DNA of 64,000 nt, taken from NCBI GenBank assembly GCA_002315735.1, contig DCIA01000002.1, positions 1-64,000 on the forward strand, in the 5' to 3' direction. How positions within the stretch are numbered: position 1 is the first letter of the stretch; every line of letters starts with the position of its first letter. Shown piece after piece: positions 1 to 7,616 of this stretch. The position numbers were made by a program, and so were the translations under genes. Origin of the DNA: Clostridiales bacterium UBA1738 (lineage in GTDB: Bacteria > Bacillota > Clostridia > UBA1381). Under the pieces are notes generated by a model that saw nothing but the letters and a program-made list of their open reading frames with translations, searched no databases and was not told the DNA's origin.

Positions 1-115
1 TATGTACGGTTGATTTAGAAATATTATACTTTTTTGCCGCTTTTCTTACAGTTGATTCATTTGCTAAAATGTACTCGGCAAGTTCAAAAACTCGCTCTTC
101 AATATAATCCTTCAT
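1..115 (-). CDS. spoIIID: Sporulation transcriptional regulator SpoIIID (partial, N-terminal 38 residues)
   Basis: The reverse strand reads MKDYIEERVFELAEYILANE and continues with VRKAAKKYNISKSTVH before leaving the window. The family is a small DNA-binding protein made in the mother cell that acts with sigma-E and switches on sigK. Seen here are the start codon (complement of 113-115), a GGGGGC ribosome binding site just upstream, and the helix-turn-helix with its characteristic SKSTVH recognition helix. The C-terminal half lies outside the window. It is divergent from the alcohol dehydrogenase. Recognition is by memory of the family; the short match is strong because both the KDYI-ER start and the SKSTVH motif are conserved. 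Confidence 0.9.
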   Translation of the reverse strand, partial: MKDYIEERVFELAEYILANESTVRKAAKKYNISKSTVH

Positions 116-144
116 TTTCTGCCCCCAAAATCATAATTGTTACA

Positions 145-173
145 TTTATATGAGATTTTTTTTGGGGTTATGA
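145..173 (-). promoter_or_regulatory. Candidate sigma-E-type promoter of spoIIID
   Basis: On the minus strand TCATAAC (173-167) is followed after 14 bases by CATATAAA (152-145). This resembles the sigma-E pattern of an ATA-centred -35 and a CATACAnT -10, and spoIIID is a sigma-E gene in Bacillus. Inferred by eye only; two positions of the -10 deviate. Confidence 0.3.
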
Positions 174-267
174 TGATAATGGTGTATATATACTATATAA
201 TATGAAAAAGTATTGCACAAATACCCATATCGTGATATTATTAAGAAAAAAAGTGTAGGAGAAGGCT

Positions 268-1437
268 ATGAATAATTTTACATATTATGCACCAACAAAG
301 GTATTTTTCGGAAAAGATACTCATAAAAATGTTGGAGAAATAATAAAAAAATATGGGTACAAAAAGATAATGATGCAATATGGTAAGTCCAGCATTAAGA
401 AAAACGGCTTGTATGATGAAATTATGGCGTCATTAAAGGAAAACGAAATAGAAGTAGTTGAAATGGGTGGTGTTGAAGCAAACCCAAAACTTTCTTTTGT
501 AAGAGATGCTGTTAAAGTAGCGAAGGAAAATAGAGTTGAAATGATTTTGGCAGTAGGTGGGGGAAGCGTACTTGACTCGTCAAAGGCTACTGCTTGCGGT
601 GCAAAGGTGGATTTCGATGTTTGGGAGTTTTCTTCACACAAGAATACACCAATCGATGCACTTCCTGTCGGATGCGTGCTTACAATAGCGGCGGCAGGTA
701 GCGAAATGAGTTCATCTGCCGTAATCACAGACATTGATAATAATATGAAACGTGGATTTAACAGCGATTTTAATAGGTGTAAATTTGCAATTTGTAATCC
801 TGAGATTACATATACCGTTTCAAAGTATCAAACTGCTTGCGGCATTGTTGATATTATGGCACATACAATGGAAAGATATTTTATAAATTGTGAGCCGACA
901 GAACTCACCGATAGAATTGCAGAAGGACTTTTAAAAACAGTTGTAAATTCAGGAAAAGTTCTTATGGAAAATCCAAGCGATTATGATGCGAGAGCAAATG
1001 TTATGTGGGCATCTAGTTTGTCACACAATGATTTGACAGGTTGCGGAAGGGAAAATGCACTGCCCGTGCATCAATTAGAGCACGCATTAAGCGGTGAATT
1101 TGATAATGTGGCTCATGGAGCAGGACTTAGCGTTTTGTTTCCTGCATGGGCAAAGTATGTGTATAAAGAAAAGCCTGAAAGATTTGCACAGTTTGCAAGA
1201 AATGTTTTTGATATTGATGAAAAAAATGATATAGAGGCTGCCAAACTAGGAATATCAGAAATGGAAAAATTCTTCGCTTTTCTTGAAATGCCACTATCAC
1301 TTCGTGAATTCGGAATTGGTAGGGAAAGTATAGAAAGGCTTTCGGAATTGTGTACTTTTGGGAAAACAAGAAGCATTAAAACATATATAGACTTAGATTT
1401 TGAAAAGGTTAAAGAAATTTTTGAAAGTTGCTATTAA
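268..1437 (+). CDS. Iron-containing alcohol dehydrogenase (NAD(P)H-dependent butanol dehydrogenase type)
   Basis: 389 residues, the usual length of the group III (Fe) alcohol dehydrogenases, which reduce aldehydes to alcohols in fermentation. The nucleotide-binding loop GGGS is at residues 97-100. Candidate metal ligands are D195 and H199 (in GIVDIMAHTMERY), H268/H272 (HQLEHALSG) and H283. The N-terminus resembles BdhA/YugJ proteins. AGGAGAAG precedes the ATG. It is a single gene: divergent from spoIIID and closed by a terminator at 1441. A TATAAT at 196-201 may be its -10, but I see no good -35. The physiological substrate (butanal, acetaldehyde, lactaldehyde) cannot be read from sequence. 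Confidence 0.9.
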   Translation: MNNFTYYAPTKVFFGKDTHKNVGEIIKKYGYKKIMMQYGKSSIKKNGLYDEIMASLKENEIEVVEMGGVEANPKLSFVRDAVKVAKENRVEMILAVGGGSVLDSSKATACGAKVDFDVWEFSSHKNTPIDALPVGCVLTIAAAGSEMSSSAVITDIDNNMKRGFNSDFNRCKFAICNPEITYTVSKYQTACGIVDIMAHTMERYFINCEPTELTDRIAEGLLKTVVNSGKVLMENPSDYDARANVMWASSLSHNDLTGCGRENALPVHQLEHALSGEFDNVAHGAGLSVLFPAWAKYVYKEKPERFAQFARNVFDIDEKNDIEAAKLGISEMEKFFAFLEMPLSLREFGIGRESIERLSELCTFGKTRSIKTYIDLDFEKVKEIFESCY

Positions 1438-1440
1438 AAA

Positions 1441-1468
1441 ACGGTCATTTCTGACCGTTTATTTTATT
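1441..1468. terminator. Bidirectional terminator between the alcohol dehydrogenase and the membrane protein
   Basis: A 7-bp perfect stem, ACGGTCA (1441-1447) with TGACCGT (1452-1458) and a TTTC loop, is followed by a T-rich run. A-runs on the other side allow use from the minus strand. The stop codon of the convergent gene starts at 1459. Confidence 0.8.
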
Positions 1469-1758
1469 ATATCAATTAAAAATGGTATAGAAACGAGCAT
1501 TAAAAGTATGTGCAAATAGATTATTGCGTTGATTTGACGAAACTTTTCTTCGGTTTTTAGACGGTTTATTGTCTTTAAAATAATAAGTGCAGAGCCTGCA
1601 ATAATTGCGGGAAAAAAGAAAAGACCAAGTAGCATTCCATATGCTGCTGTTGAATTTATAATATAGTCTAGAATTATTATAAAATATGCAAGTCCCGATA
1701 AAAGCGAAAAAATAAGTCCGCCATATTTTTTGTCTAAAAGTTTTCCTATGCCGTACAT
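1459..1758 (-). CDS. Small multi-spanning membrane protein of unknown function
   Basis: 99 residues with three hydrophobic segments at roughly 12-30, 38-60 and 77-97, joined by short basic loops (KTINRLKTEEKFRQ). I do not recognise the family. The ATG has an AGGGGG site 8 bases upstream and a promoter-like TTGATT-17-TATATT at 1814-1786. It converges on the alcohol dehydrogenase and shares its terminator, and nothing nearby hints at a function. The clear ribosome binding site and terminator context support a real gene rather than a chance frame. Confidence 0.65.
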   Translation of the reverse strand: MYGIGKLLDKKYGGLIFSLLSGLAYFIIILDYIINSTAAYGMLLGLFFFPAIIAGSALIILKTINRLKTEEKFRQINAIIYLHILLMLVSIPFLIDIIK

Positions 1759-1785
1759 AAAAAAATCCCCCTATTCCTTTTTCAT

Positions 1786-1814
1786 AATATACCATAATTC
1801 TACATTAAAATCAA
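1786..1814 (-). promoter_or_regulatory. Candidate sigma-A promoter for the small membrane protein
   Basis: Minus strand TTGATT (1814-1809), 17-base spacer, TATATT (1791-1786), about 28 bases before the start codon. Confidence 0.5.
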
Positions 1815-1929
1815 GAAATACTTAATTTCTGTCAAAACTTAATATCAAATAATGTAAAACCTTATCAAAAGTCGATAAATTTGGGCAATATTTATATAAA
1901 TATGTTGGTAAAATTAGCTAAAATTTTCC

Positions 1930-1958
1930 TTGACATATCTTTTTTTGAATGATATAAT
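1930..1958 (+). promoter_or_regulatory. Consensus sigma-A promoter for the zinc-ribbon gene
   Basis: TTGACA (1930-1935), 17-base spacer, TATAAT (1953-1958). Both boxes match the consensus exactly, so strong constitutive transcription is expected. Confidence 0.85.
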
Positions 1959-2027
1959 ATGTTCATATTTGGGTGTGTAGCCTAAATAGAAGAAATTTTT
2001 TTAGTTATTCAAAGAGAGGGACAAACA

Positions 2028-2300
2028 ATGTACGAAGACAAAACTCTAATCTGCAAAGACTGTGGTAAGGAATTTATTTTTTCTGCAGGCGAGCAAGAAT
2101 TTTATGCTGAAAAAGGTTTCCAAAATGAACCTATTCGTTGCAAAGATTGTAGAATTGCAAGAAAGAACAGCATAAGACAAAACAAAGAAATGTATGAAAT
2201 CACATGTGCTGATTGTGGCAAGGTGGACAAAGTTCCATTTATGCCAAAGGATGACCGCCCAGTTTACTGCAGCGAATGCTTCGAAAAGCATAAAGCTTAA
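2028..2300 (+). CDS. Double zinc-ribbon small protein
   Basis: 90 residues with two CxxC...CxxC modules: C9/C12 with C38/C41, and C60/C63 with C80/C83. Each should bind one zinc ion. The family (CxxC-x17-CxxC zinc-ribbon proteins) is widespread in Firmicutes and lacks an assigned role; nucleic acid or protein binding is possible. It is monocistronic, driven by an exact-consensus promoter 70 bases upstream and followed by a terminator at 2388, so the cell probably makes a lot of it. GAGAGGGA supplies the ribosome binding site. Confidence 0.8.
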   Translation: MYEDKTLICKDCGKEFIFSAGEQEFYAEKGFQNEPIRCKDCRIARKNSIRQNKEMYEITCADCGKVDKVPFMPKDDRPVYCSECFEKHKA

Positions 2301-2387
2301 TCTTCTACTTTGTTGATAGATTAAAGGACTGAAAACTATTGAAATTTATTAAGTTTTTTAATGAGTTATTATTAGTTGGTCAAATTT

Positions 2388-2420
2388 GAGTGAATGGCTC
2401 TTGCTGTTCACTCTTTTTTT
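2388..2420 (+). terminator. Rho-independent terminator of the zinc-ribbon gene
   Basis: GAGTGAA (2388-2394) pairs with TTCACTC (2407-2413); a run of seven T follows. Confidence 0.75.
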
Positions 2421-2435
2421 ATAAATTTTAACTTC

Positions 2436-2464
2436 TTGACAAACTGAACATTATAGTGTAAAAT
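2436..2464 (+). promoter_or_regulatory. Promoter of the glmS ribozyme-glmS transcript
   Basis: TTGACA (2436-2441), 17-base spacer, TAAAAT (2459-2464). Transcription would start about 50 bases before the ribozyme cleavage site. Confidence 0.75.
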
Positions 2465-2522
2465 AAAATCACTATTGGTGTGTCGCAAAATTTAAAAAGT
2501 CGAACCAAAGGATTATAAAAAA

Positions 2523-2652
2523 AGCGCCGGAGCCTAAGCGACATAGGATGACGAGGACAGGGTTTATCGAAAGTATCGGCGGATGCCCTGCGGCAGATAT
2601 GTCGAAAGTGTAAGAAAAAATATCAGAGTAATTTGAAAACAAAGGCTTACAC
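2523..2652 (+). promoter_or_regulatory. glmS ribozyme/riboswitch (glucosamine-6-phosphate-activated self-cleaving RNA)
   Basis: The hallmarks of the family appear in order: the AGCGCC cleavage region (cleavage expected between A2523 and G2524), GACGAGGA at 2550-2557, the TTATCGAAAGTATCGGCGGATGCC core, and a peripheral stem GTGTAAG (2608-2614) with CTTACAC (2646-2652). It ends about 40 bases before glmS. In the known mechanism, glucosamine-6-phosphate acts as a cofactor in self-cleavage of the leader, after which the downstream message is degraded, giving feedback control of GlmS. Confidence 0.95.
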
Positions 2653-2691
2653 TATATCTAATTAAAATTTAATATTAAAGGAGTACATATT

Positions 2692-4500
2692 ATGTGCGGA
2701 ATAGTTGGATATATTGGCGCAAGAGATAGCGTTGAATTACTATTAAAAGGATTGGAAAGTTTGGAGTATCGCGGATACGACTCAGCCGGTATTGCAGTTT
2801 TTGATGGCAGTGATATTGCGGTTAGAAAGGAAAAGGGCCGTTTGGCAGTTTTAAGAGAAATCTTAAAAGATTCTCCTGTTTCCGGAAATATCGGTATCGG
2901 ACACACAAGATGGGCAACTCATGGCGTACCATCTGCAAAAAATTCGCATCCACACCTAAACAACAAAAACGATATTGCAGTTGTTCATAACGGTATTATT
3001 GAAAACCACGAGGCTCTAAAAAAATTCTTGCAAGAAAAAGGTTATACTTTTATTTCGGAAACTGATACAGAAGTAATTCCAAATCTTATTGATTATTATT
3101 ATGAAGGTGACTTATTAAAGGCTGTTCAAAAAGCAACAAAAAAACTTGATGGTAGTTATGCAATAGGAGTTGTTGCAAAGGCTGAACCGGATAAAATTGT
3201 TGCAGTCAGAAAGGATAGCCCGCTTATTGTGGGTTTAACAGATGACGGAAACTTTATTGCTTCCGATATTCCTGCAATTTTAGCAGAAACAAGAGATGTT
3301 TATTTGTTAAATGACGGAGAATTTGTAACACTAAAAAAAGACAGCGTAACACTTTGTGATGTTGACGGAAATCCAATCAATAAAGAAGTTTATAAGGTAC
3401 AATTCTCGGCTCAGGCTTCTCAAAAGGAAGGCTATGACCATTTTATGCTTAAAGAAATTCACGAACAACCACAAGCAATTCGTAACACTTTAAGAGGAAG
3501 ACTTGATAAAGACCTTAATCTTTCTTTGGATAACATTAAATTCTCAGATGATATTAAAAAACTATATATTGTTGCTTGCGGAACGGCATATCATGCAGGA
3601 CTTGTAGGCAAAAAGGCGATAGAAACGCTGGCAGGACTTCCTTGCGAAGTATGTTTGGCGTCTGAATTTCGTTACGGCGAGCCGTTAATTGACGATACAA
3701 CGGCTGTTTTAGTCGTTAGTCAATCCGGTGAAACGGCAGATACTTTGGCAGTTTTAAGAATGGCTAAAAAACTTGGAAATAAAGTTTATGCAATAACTAA
3801 TGTTGTTGGCTCATCGGTTGCAAGAGAAGCAGATTATGTCTTCTACACATATGCAGGCCCTGAAATTGCGGTTGCTTCAACAAAAGCCTATACTACACAA
3901 CTAGTTGCATTTTATCTATTTGCATTGTCGCTTGCAGAACAAAAGAAAAAGGTGTCACAAACACAAATTGACGATATAAAAAATCAACTTCTTAAAATGG
4001 ACGAAGTTGCAAGTTCTGTTTTCGATAAAACTGAACAAATAAAAGCACTTGCAGAAAAAATCGCAGGTGAACACGATGTTTATTTCTTGGGTAGAGGTCT
4101 TGATTACATTGTCGCAATGGAAGCATCACTAAAACTTAAAGAAATTTCATATATTCATTCTGACGCTTATGCAAGTGGGGAATTAAAGCACGGCCCTATT
4201 GCACTTATTGAAGACGGAACTGTTGTAATTTCTATTTGCACAAATCCTGATATTAGCAACAAACTTTCAAGTAATGTTAAGGAAGTTTTGGCTCGTGGTG
4301 CAAAAACAATAGGCTTCACATCATGTTTATCAGATACAGCGGCTTATGGTGATGTTTTAGAACTTCCTCAAATTGATCCGCTTTTAGCACCACTACCTGC
4401 AATTATCCCACTTCAAATGCTTGCATACTATGTATGTACTGCAAAGGGATTTGATGTTGATAAGCCAAGAAACTTGGCAAAATCAGTTACGGTTGAATAA
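2692..4500 (+). CDS. glmS: Glutamine--fructose-6-phosphate aminotransferase (isomerizing)
   Basis: 602 residues, standard length. It makes glucosamine-6-phosphate from fructose-6-phosphate and glutamine, the entry step to peptidoglycan amino sugars. The N-terminal glutaminase domain begins MCGIVGYIG with the nucleophilic Cys2. Two SIS sugar-isomerase domains follow (about 285-420 and 455-590), with VVSQSGETADT and the C-terminal KPRNLAKSVTVE signature. The glmS ribozyme lies in its leader and glmM follows 20 bases downstream. An AAAGGAG site precedes the ATG. Confidence 0.98.
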   Translation: MCGIVGYIGARDSVELLLKGLESLEYRGYDSAGIAVFDGSDIAVRKEKGRLAVLREILKDSPVSGNIGIGHTRWATHGVPSAKNSHPHLNNKNDIAVVHNGIIENHEALKKFLQEKGYTFISETDTEVIPNLIDYYYEGDLLKAVQKATKKLDGSYAIGVVAKAEPDKIVAVRKDSPLIVGLTDDGNFIASDIPAILAETRDVYLLNDGEFVTLKKDSVTLCDVDGNPINKEVYKVQFSAQASQKEGYDHFMLKEIHEQPQAIRNTLRGRLDKDLNLSLDNIKFSDDIKKLYIVACGTAYHAGLVGKKAIETLAGLPCEVCLASEFRYGEPLIDDTTAVLVVSQSGETADTLAVLRMAKKLGNKVYAITNVVGSSVAREADYVFYTYAGPEIAVASTKAYTTQLVAFYLFALSLAEQKKKVSQTQIDDIKNQLLKMDEVASSVFDKTEQIKALAEKIAGEHDVYFLGRGLDYIVAMEASLKLKEISYIHSDAYASGELKHGPIALIEDGTVVISICTNPDISNKLSSNVKEVLARGAKTIGFTSCLSDTAAYGDVLELPQIDPLLAPLPAIIPLQMLAYYVCTAKGFDVDKPRNLAKSVTVE

Positions 4501-4520
4501 AAATAGGGAGATATAATATT

Positions 4521-5870
4521 ATGGGAAGATTATTTGGTACTGATGGTGCAAGAGGTGTTGCAAATCAGGAACTTACTTGCGATATAGCGTTTCAAATAGG
4601 TCAAGCGGCTGCATTCGTTTTGACGGAAGAAAGCCATAGAAAACCTAAAATTTTAATAGGAAAAGATACAAGAATTTCTTGTGATATGTTAGAGGCAGCA
4701 TTAACGGCAGGTCTTTGTTCGGTTGGTGCTGAGGTTGTGACACTAGGCGTTATTCCGACTCCTGCTGTTGCGTATCTAACAAGAAAATATGAAGCAGAAG
4801 CAGGTATTATGATTTCAGCATCTCACAATTCTGCTGAATATAACGGAATTAAGATTTTTAATTCAAACGGCTATAAATTAAGCGATGCTATTGAAGAGCG
4901 AATTGAAGCCATTATCTTGGATAATGCAGAAAAAATCGAAATACCGACAGGCGATGCAGTAGGTAGAGTTACTCACTGTGAAACGGCACTTTTGGATTAT
5001 TGCGAATTTGCAAAGAGTATTATTGATTGTGACCTAAACGGACTTAGGATTGCAGTTGACTGTGCTAATGGTGCAAGTTCAAAGACAGCCGCAAAGGTAT
5101 TATCGTCATTAGGAGCAGAACCGTTTGTAATCCATAATCATCCAAACGGAACAAATATTAATCTAAACTGTGGGTCAACACATATGGAAGACCTTTCAAA
5201 CTATGTTAAAAATGTTGGTGTTGATATTGGTCTTGCATTTGATGGTGATGCAGACAGACTTATGGTAACCGACGAAAACGGAACCGTTTTAGACGGCGAC
5301 AAGGTTATGCTTATCTGTGCAAACTATTTAAAAGAACAAGGACTTTTGGTTAAAGATACACTTGTAATTACAGTTATGTCAAATTTGGGACTTGTATTAA
5401 AGGCAAAAGAACTTGGAATTAAGACAGTTCAAACAACTGTAGGAGACAGATATGTTTTGGAAGAAATGCTAAAATCGGGCTACAACCTAGGCGGTGAAGC
5501 ATCAGGACATATTATTTTCTTAAATCATAACACAACAGGTGACGGACTTGTTTCTGCCTTAAATCTTCTTATGATTTTGAAGATGTCAGGTAAGAAGATG
5601 TCAGAACTTGCAAAGATTTATGAAACAATGCCACAATGCATTATTAATGCGAAAGTTTCAAACACAAAGAAGAAAGACTTTGACAAAGACCCTGTAATTC
5701 TTGAAGAAATTGAAATGCTTGAAAAGGAATTTGACGGCAAGGGTAGAGTTTTGGTTAGAGCATCAGGAACAGAACCTTGCGTTAGAGTTATGATAGAAGG
5801 CGAAAAGATGGATATCATAAAGCAGAAGGCAAAATATTTAGCATCAATTATTGAAGCAAGACTTGGTTAA
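4521..5870 (+). CDS. glmM: Phosphoglucosamine mutase
   Basis: 449 residues. It converts glucosamine-6-phosphate to glucosamine-1-phosphate, the step after GlmS toward UDP-GlcNAc. The phosphoserine loop SASHN has its catalytic serine at residue 101. The metal loop DGDADR lies near residues 240-246, the sugar loop GGEASGH near 326, and the C-terminal phosphate loop RASGTEPCVRVM is intact. It is co-transcribed with glmS, with an AGGGAG site before the ATG, and is closed by a strong terminator. Pairing the two enzymes puts both under ribozyme control. Confidence 0.98.
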   Translation: MGRLFGTDGARGVANQELTCDIAFQIGQAAAFVLTEESHRKPKILIGKDTRISCDMLEAALTAGLCSVGAEVVTLGVIPTPAVAYLTRKYEAEAGIMISASHNSAEYNGIKIFNSNGYKLSDAIEERIEAIILDNAEKIEIPTGDAVGRVTHCETALLDYCEFAKSIIDCDLNGLRIAVDCANGASSKTAAKVLSSLGAEPFVIHNHPNGTNINLNCGSTHMEDLSNYVKNVGVDIGLAFDGDADRLMVTDENGTVLDGDKVMLICANYLKEQGLLVKDTLVITVMSNLGLVLKAKELGIKTVQTTVGDRYVLEEMLKSGYNLGGEASGHIIFLNHNTTGDGLVSALNLLMILKMSGKKMSELAKIYETMPQCIINAKVSNTKKKDFDKDPVILEEIEMLEKEFDGKGRVLVRASGTEPCVRVMIEGEKMDIIKQKAKYLASIIEARLG

Positions 5871-5879
5871 GTGTAAAAA

Positions 5880-5913
5880 AGTGGAATTTTATTGTTAAAA
5901 TTCCACTTTTTTT
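5880..5913 (+). terminator. Terminator of the glmS-glmM operon
   Basis: An 11-bp perfect stem, AGTGGAATTTT (5880-5890) with AAAATTCCACT (5897-5907), followed by a T run. Confidence 0.9.
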
Positions 5914-5922
5914 GTTTTTTAC

Positions 5923-5950
5923 TTGAAAAAAATACTATTTGTGATATAAT
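5923..5950 (+). promoter_or_regulatory. Extended -10 promoter of the kdgA-kdgK operon
   Basis: TTGAAA (5923-5928), 16-base spacer, TATAAT (5945-5950) preceded by TGA, an extended -10 element. Confidence 0.75.
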
Positions 5951-5985
5951 TAAGTGAAATTATATTAAAAAGGAGCTATTTTAAA

Positions 5986-6546
5986 ATGGAAAAGTTTGTA
6001 CCGGTAGTGGTAATAAAAGAACTTAGCGAAGTTGACAAAATTATGCCTGCGTTAAAAGCAAGCGGAATAAACTGTGCAGAAATAACTTTCCGTACAGCTT
6101 GTGCGAAAGATGCAATTAAAATGGCAGTAGAGAAATATCCTGATATGCTAATTGGTGCAGGTACTGTAATCAATGAAGAACAATGCCGTGATGCAATCGA
6201 TTTAGGTTGTAAATTTATTGTATCCCCGGGACTATCAGAAGGTGCTGCAAAGGTATGTAAGGAAAAGAATATTCCATACTATCCGGGCTGCGTAACACCT
6301 ACTGAAATTATCAGAGCATTAGAACTTGGGATTACAACAGTTAAGTTTTTCCCTGCAAATGTGTATGGCGGGTTAAAGGCTTTAAAAGCACTTTCAGCAC
6401 CATTCCCACAGGTTAAATTTATTCCAACAGGTGGAGTGGATAGAAGTAATATTGATGAATTTTTGGCATTTGATAAAATAGAAGCAATAGGTGGAAGTTT
6501 CTTTGTAAAAGAAGCACTTGAAAAGATGGAGGAACAAAATGGCTAA
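5986..6546 (+). CDS. eda: 2-dehydro-3-deoxy-phosphogluconate (KDPG) aldolase
   Basis: 186 residues, slightly shorter than the common 200-215. It is a class I aldolase cleaving KDPG to pyruvate and glyceraldehyde-3-phosphate. The Schiff-base lysine is K120 in TVKFFPAN and the proton-relay glutamate is E32 in AEITFRT. GAGTV and PGCVTPTE are also conserved. It overlaps the kinase gene downstream by 8 bases, and together the two turn 2-keto-3-deoxygluconate (from pectin, uronic acids or gluconate) into glycolytic intermediates. Some family members also act on 4-hydroxy-2-oxoglutarate. Confidence 0.93.
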   Translation: MEKFVPVVVIKELSEVDKIMPALKASGINCAEITFRTACAKDAIKMAVEKYPDMLIGAGTVINEEQCRDAIDLGCKFIVSPGLSEGAAKVCKEKNIPYYPGCVTPTEIIRALELGITTVKFFPANVYGGLKALKALSAPFPQVKFIPTGGVDRSNIDEFLAFDKIEAIGGSFFVKEALEKMEEQNG

Positions 6547-7570
6547 GATAGTTACAATGGGAGAAATAATGTTAAGATTATCAACTCCTAACAATGAAAA
6601 GTTTATTCAAGCAGATGAATTTGACGTATGCTATGGCGGAGGAGAGGCAAATGTTGCAGTATCACTTGCAAATTATGGTCACGATGCAGAATTTGTTACA
6701 AAGGTTCCTGAAAATCCAATAGGAGCATCAGCTGTTGCAGCTCTTAGAAAATACGGTGTTGAAACAAAGAACATCGCAAAGGGTGGAGAAAGACTTGGAA
6801 TATATTTCTTAGAAACAGGCTCTGCAATGCGTGCATCAAATGTTGTATATGATAGAGCGCACTCATCAATTTCAGAAGCAGAAGCAAAAGATTTTGATTT
6901 TGATAAGATTTTTGAAGGTGCAGATTGGTTCCACTTTACAGGCATCACTCCTGCTGTTTCAGATAAGGCAGCAGAACTTACAGAAGTTGCATTAAAGGCT
7001 GCTAAAAAGCATGGGGTAAAGGTTAGCTGTGACCTTAACTTCAGAAAAAAATTATGGTCAAGCGAAAAGGCTCAAAAGGTTATGACAAACCTAATGCAAT
7101 ATGTTGATGTTTGTATCGGTAACGAAGAAGATGCAGAAAAAGTTTTGGGATTTAAACCTGGAAAAACAGATGTAACAAGCGGTTCTTTAGAACTTGCAGG
7201 ATATCAAGATATCTTTAAGCAAATGGTTGAAAAGTTTAATTTTGAATATGTTATAAGTTCACTTCGTGTTAGCCATTCAGCATCTGATAACGGCTGGTCT
7301 GCTTGTATCTATTCTCGTGATACAAAAGAGTTCTATCATTCAAGAGAATATAGAATCACTCCAATCGTTGACCGTGTGGGCGGTGGAGATAGTTTTGCAG
7401 GTGGAGTTATCTGTGGATTTGTTGACGGCAAGAACTTTAAAGATGCACTAGAATATGGTGTTGCAGCATCAGCATTAAAGCACACAATTCCCGGTGACTT
7501 TAATCTGGTTACAAGGGCTGATGTGGATAGTTTAGTAGGTGGAGACGGCTCAGGAAGAGTACAAAGATAA
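6539..7570 (+). CDS. kdgK: 2-dehydro-3-deoxygluconokinase (PfkB family sugar kinase)
   Basis: 343 residues from ATG 6539. A TTG at 6518 in the same frame gives a longer version, but GGAGG at 6528-6532 is correctly placed for 6539. Ribokinase-fold features are GGGEANVAVSLANYG near the N-terminus and RVGGGDSFAGGV near residue 285, where the aspartate is the catalytic base; the usual GAGD is GGGD here. Phosphorylating KDG gives KDPG, the substrate of the aldolase encoded immediately upstream. Its substrate is assigned from this partnership as well as from similarity. Confidence 0.9.
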   Translation: MAKIVTMGEIMLRLSTPNNEKFIQADEFDVCYGGGEANVAVSLANYGHDAEFVTKVPENPIGASAVAALRKYGVETKNIAKGGERLGIYFLETGSAMRASNVVYDRAHSSISEAEAKDFDFDKIFEGADWFHFTGITPAVSDKAAELTEVALKAAKKHGVKVSCDLNFRKKLWSSEKAQKVMTNLMQYVDVCIGNEEDAEKVLGFKPGKTDVTSGSLELAGYQDIFKQMVEKFNFEYVISSLRVSHSASDNGWSACIYSRDTKEFYHSREYRITPIVDRVGGGDSFAGGVICGFVDGKNFKDALEYGVAASALKHTIPGDFNLVTRADVDSLVGGDGSGRVQR

Positions 7571-7582
7571 TAAATACATAAA

Positions 7583-7616
7583 AAGGTCGATTACATTTGT
7601 AATCGACCTTTTTTAT
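7583..7616. terminator. Bidirectional terminator between kdgK and the ABC exporter
   Basis: A 12-bp perfect stem, AAGGTCGATTAC (7583-7594) with GTAATCGACCTT (7599-7610), has A-runs before and T-runs after, serving both converging genes. Confidence 0.9.

Noticed and set aside
1759..1929. Possible riboswitch or small RNA in the AT-rich gap before the zinc-ribbon promoter
   Set aside because: No conserved motif or strong hairpin; only promoter elements for the two flanking genes were found.
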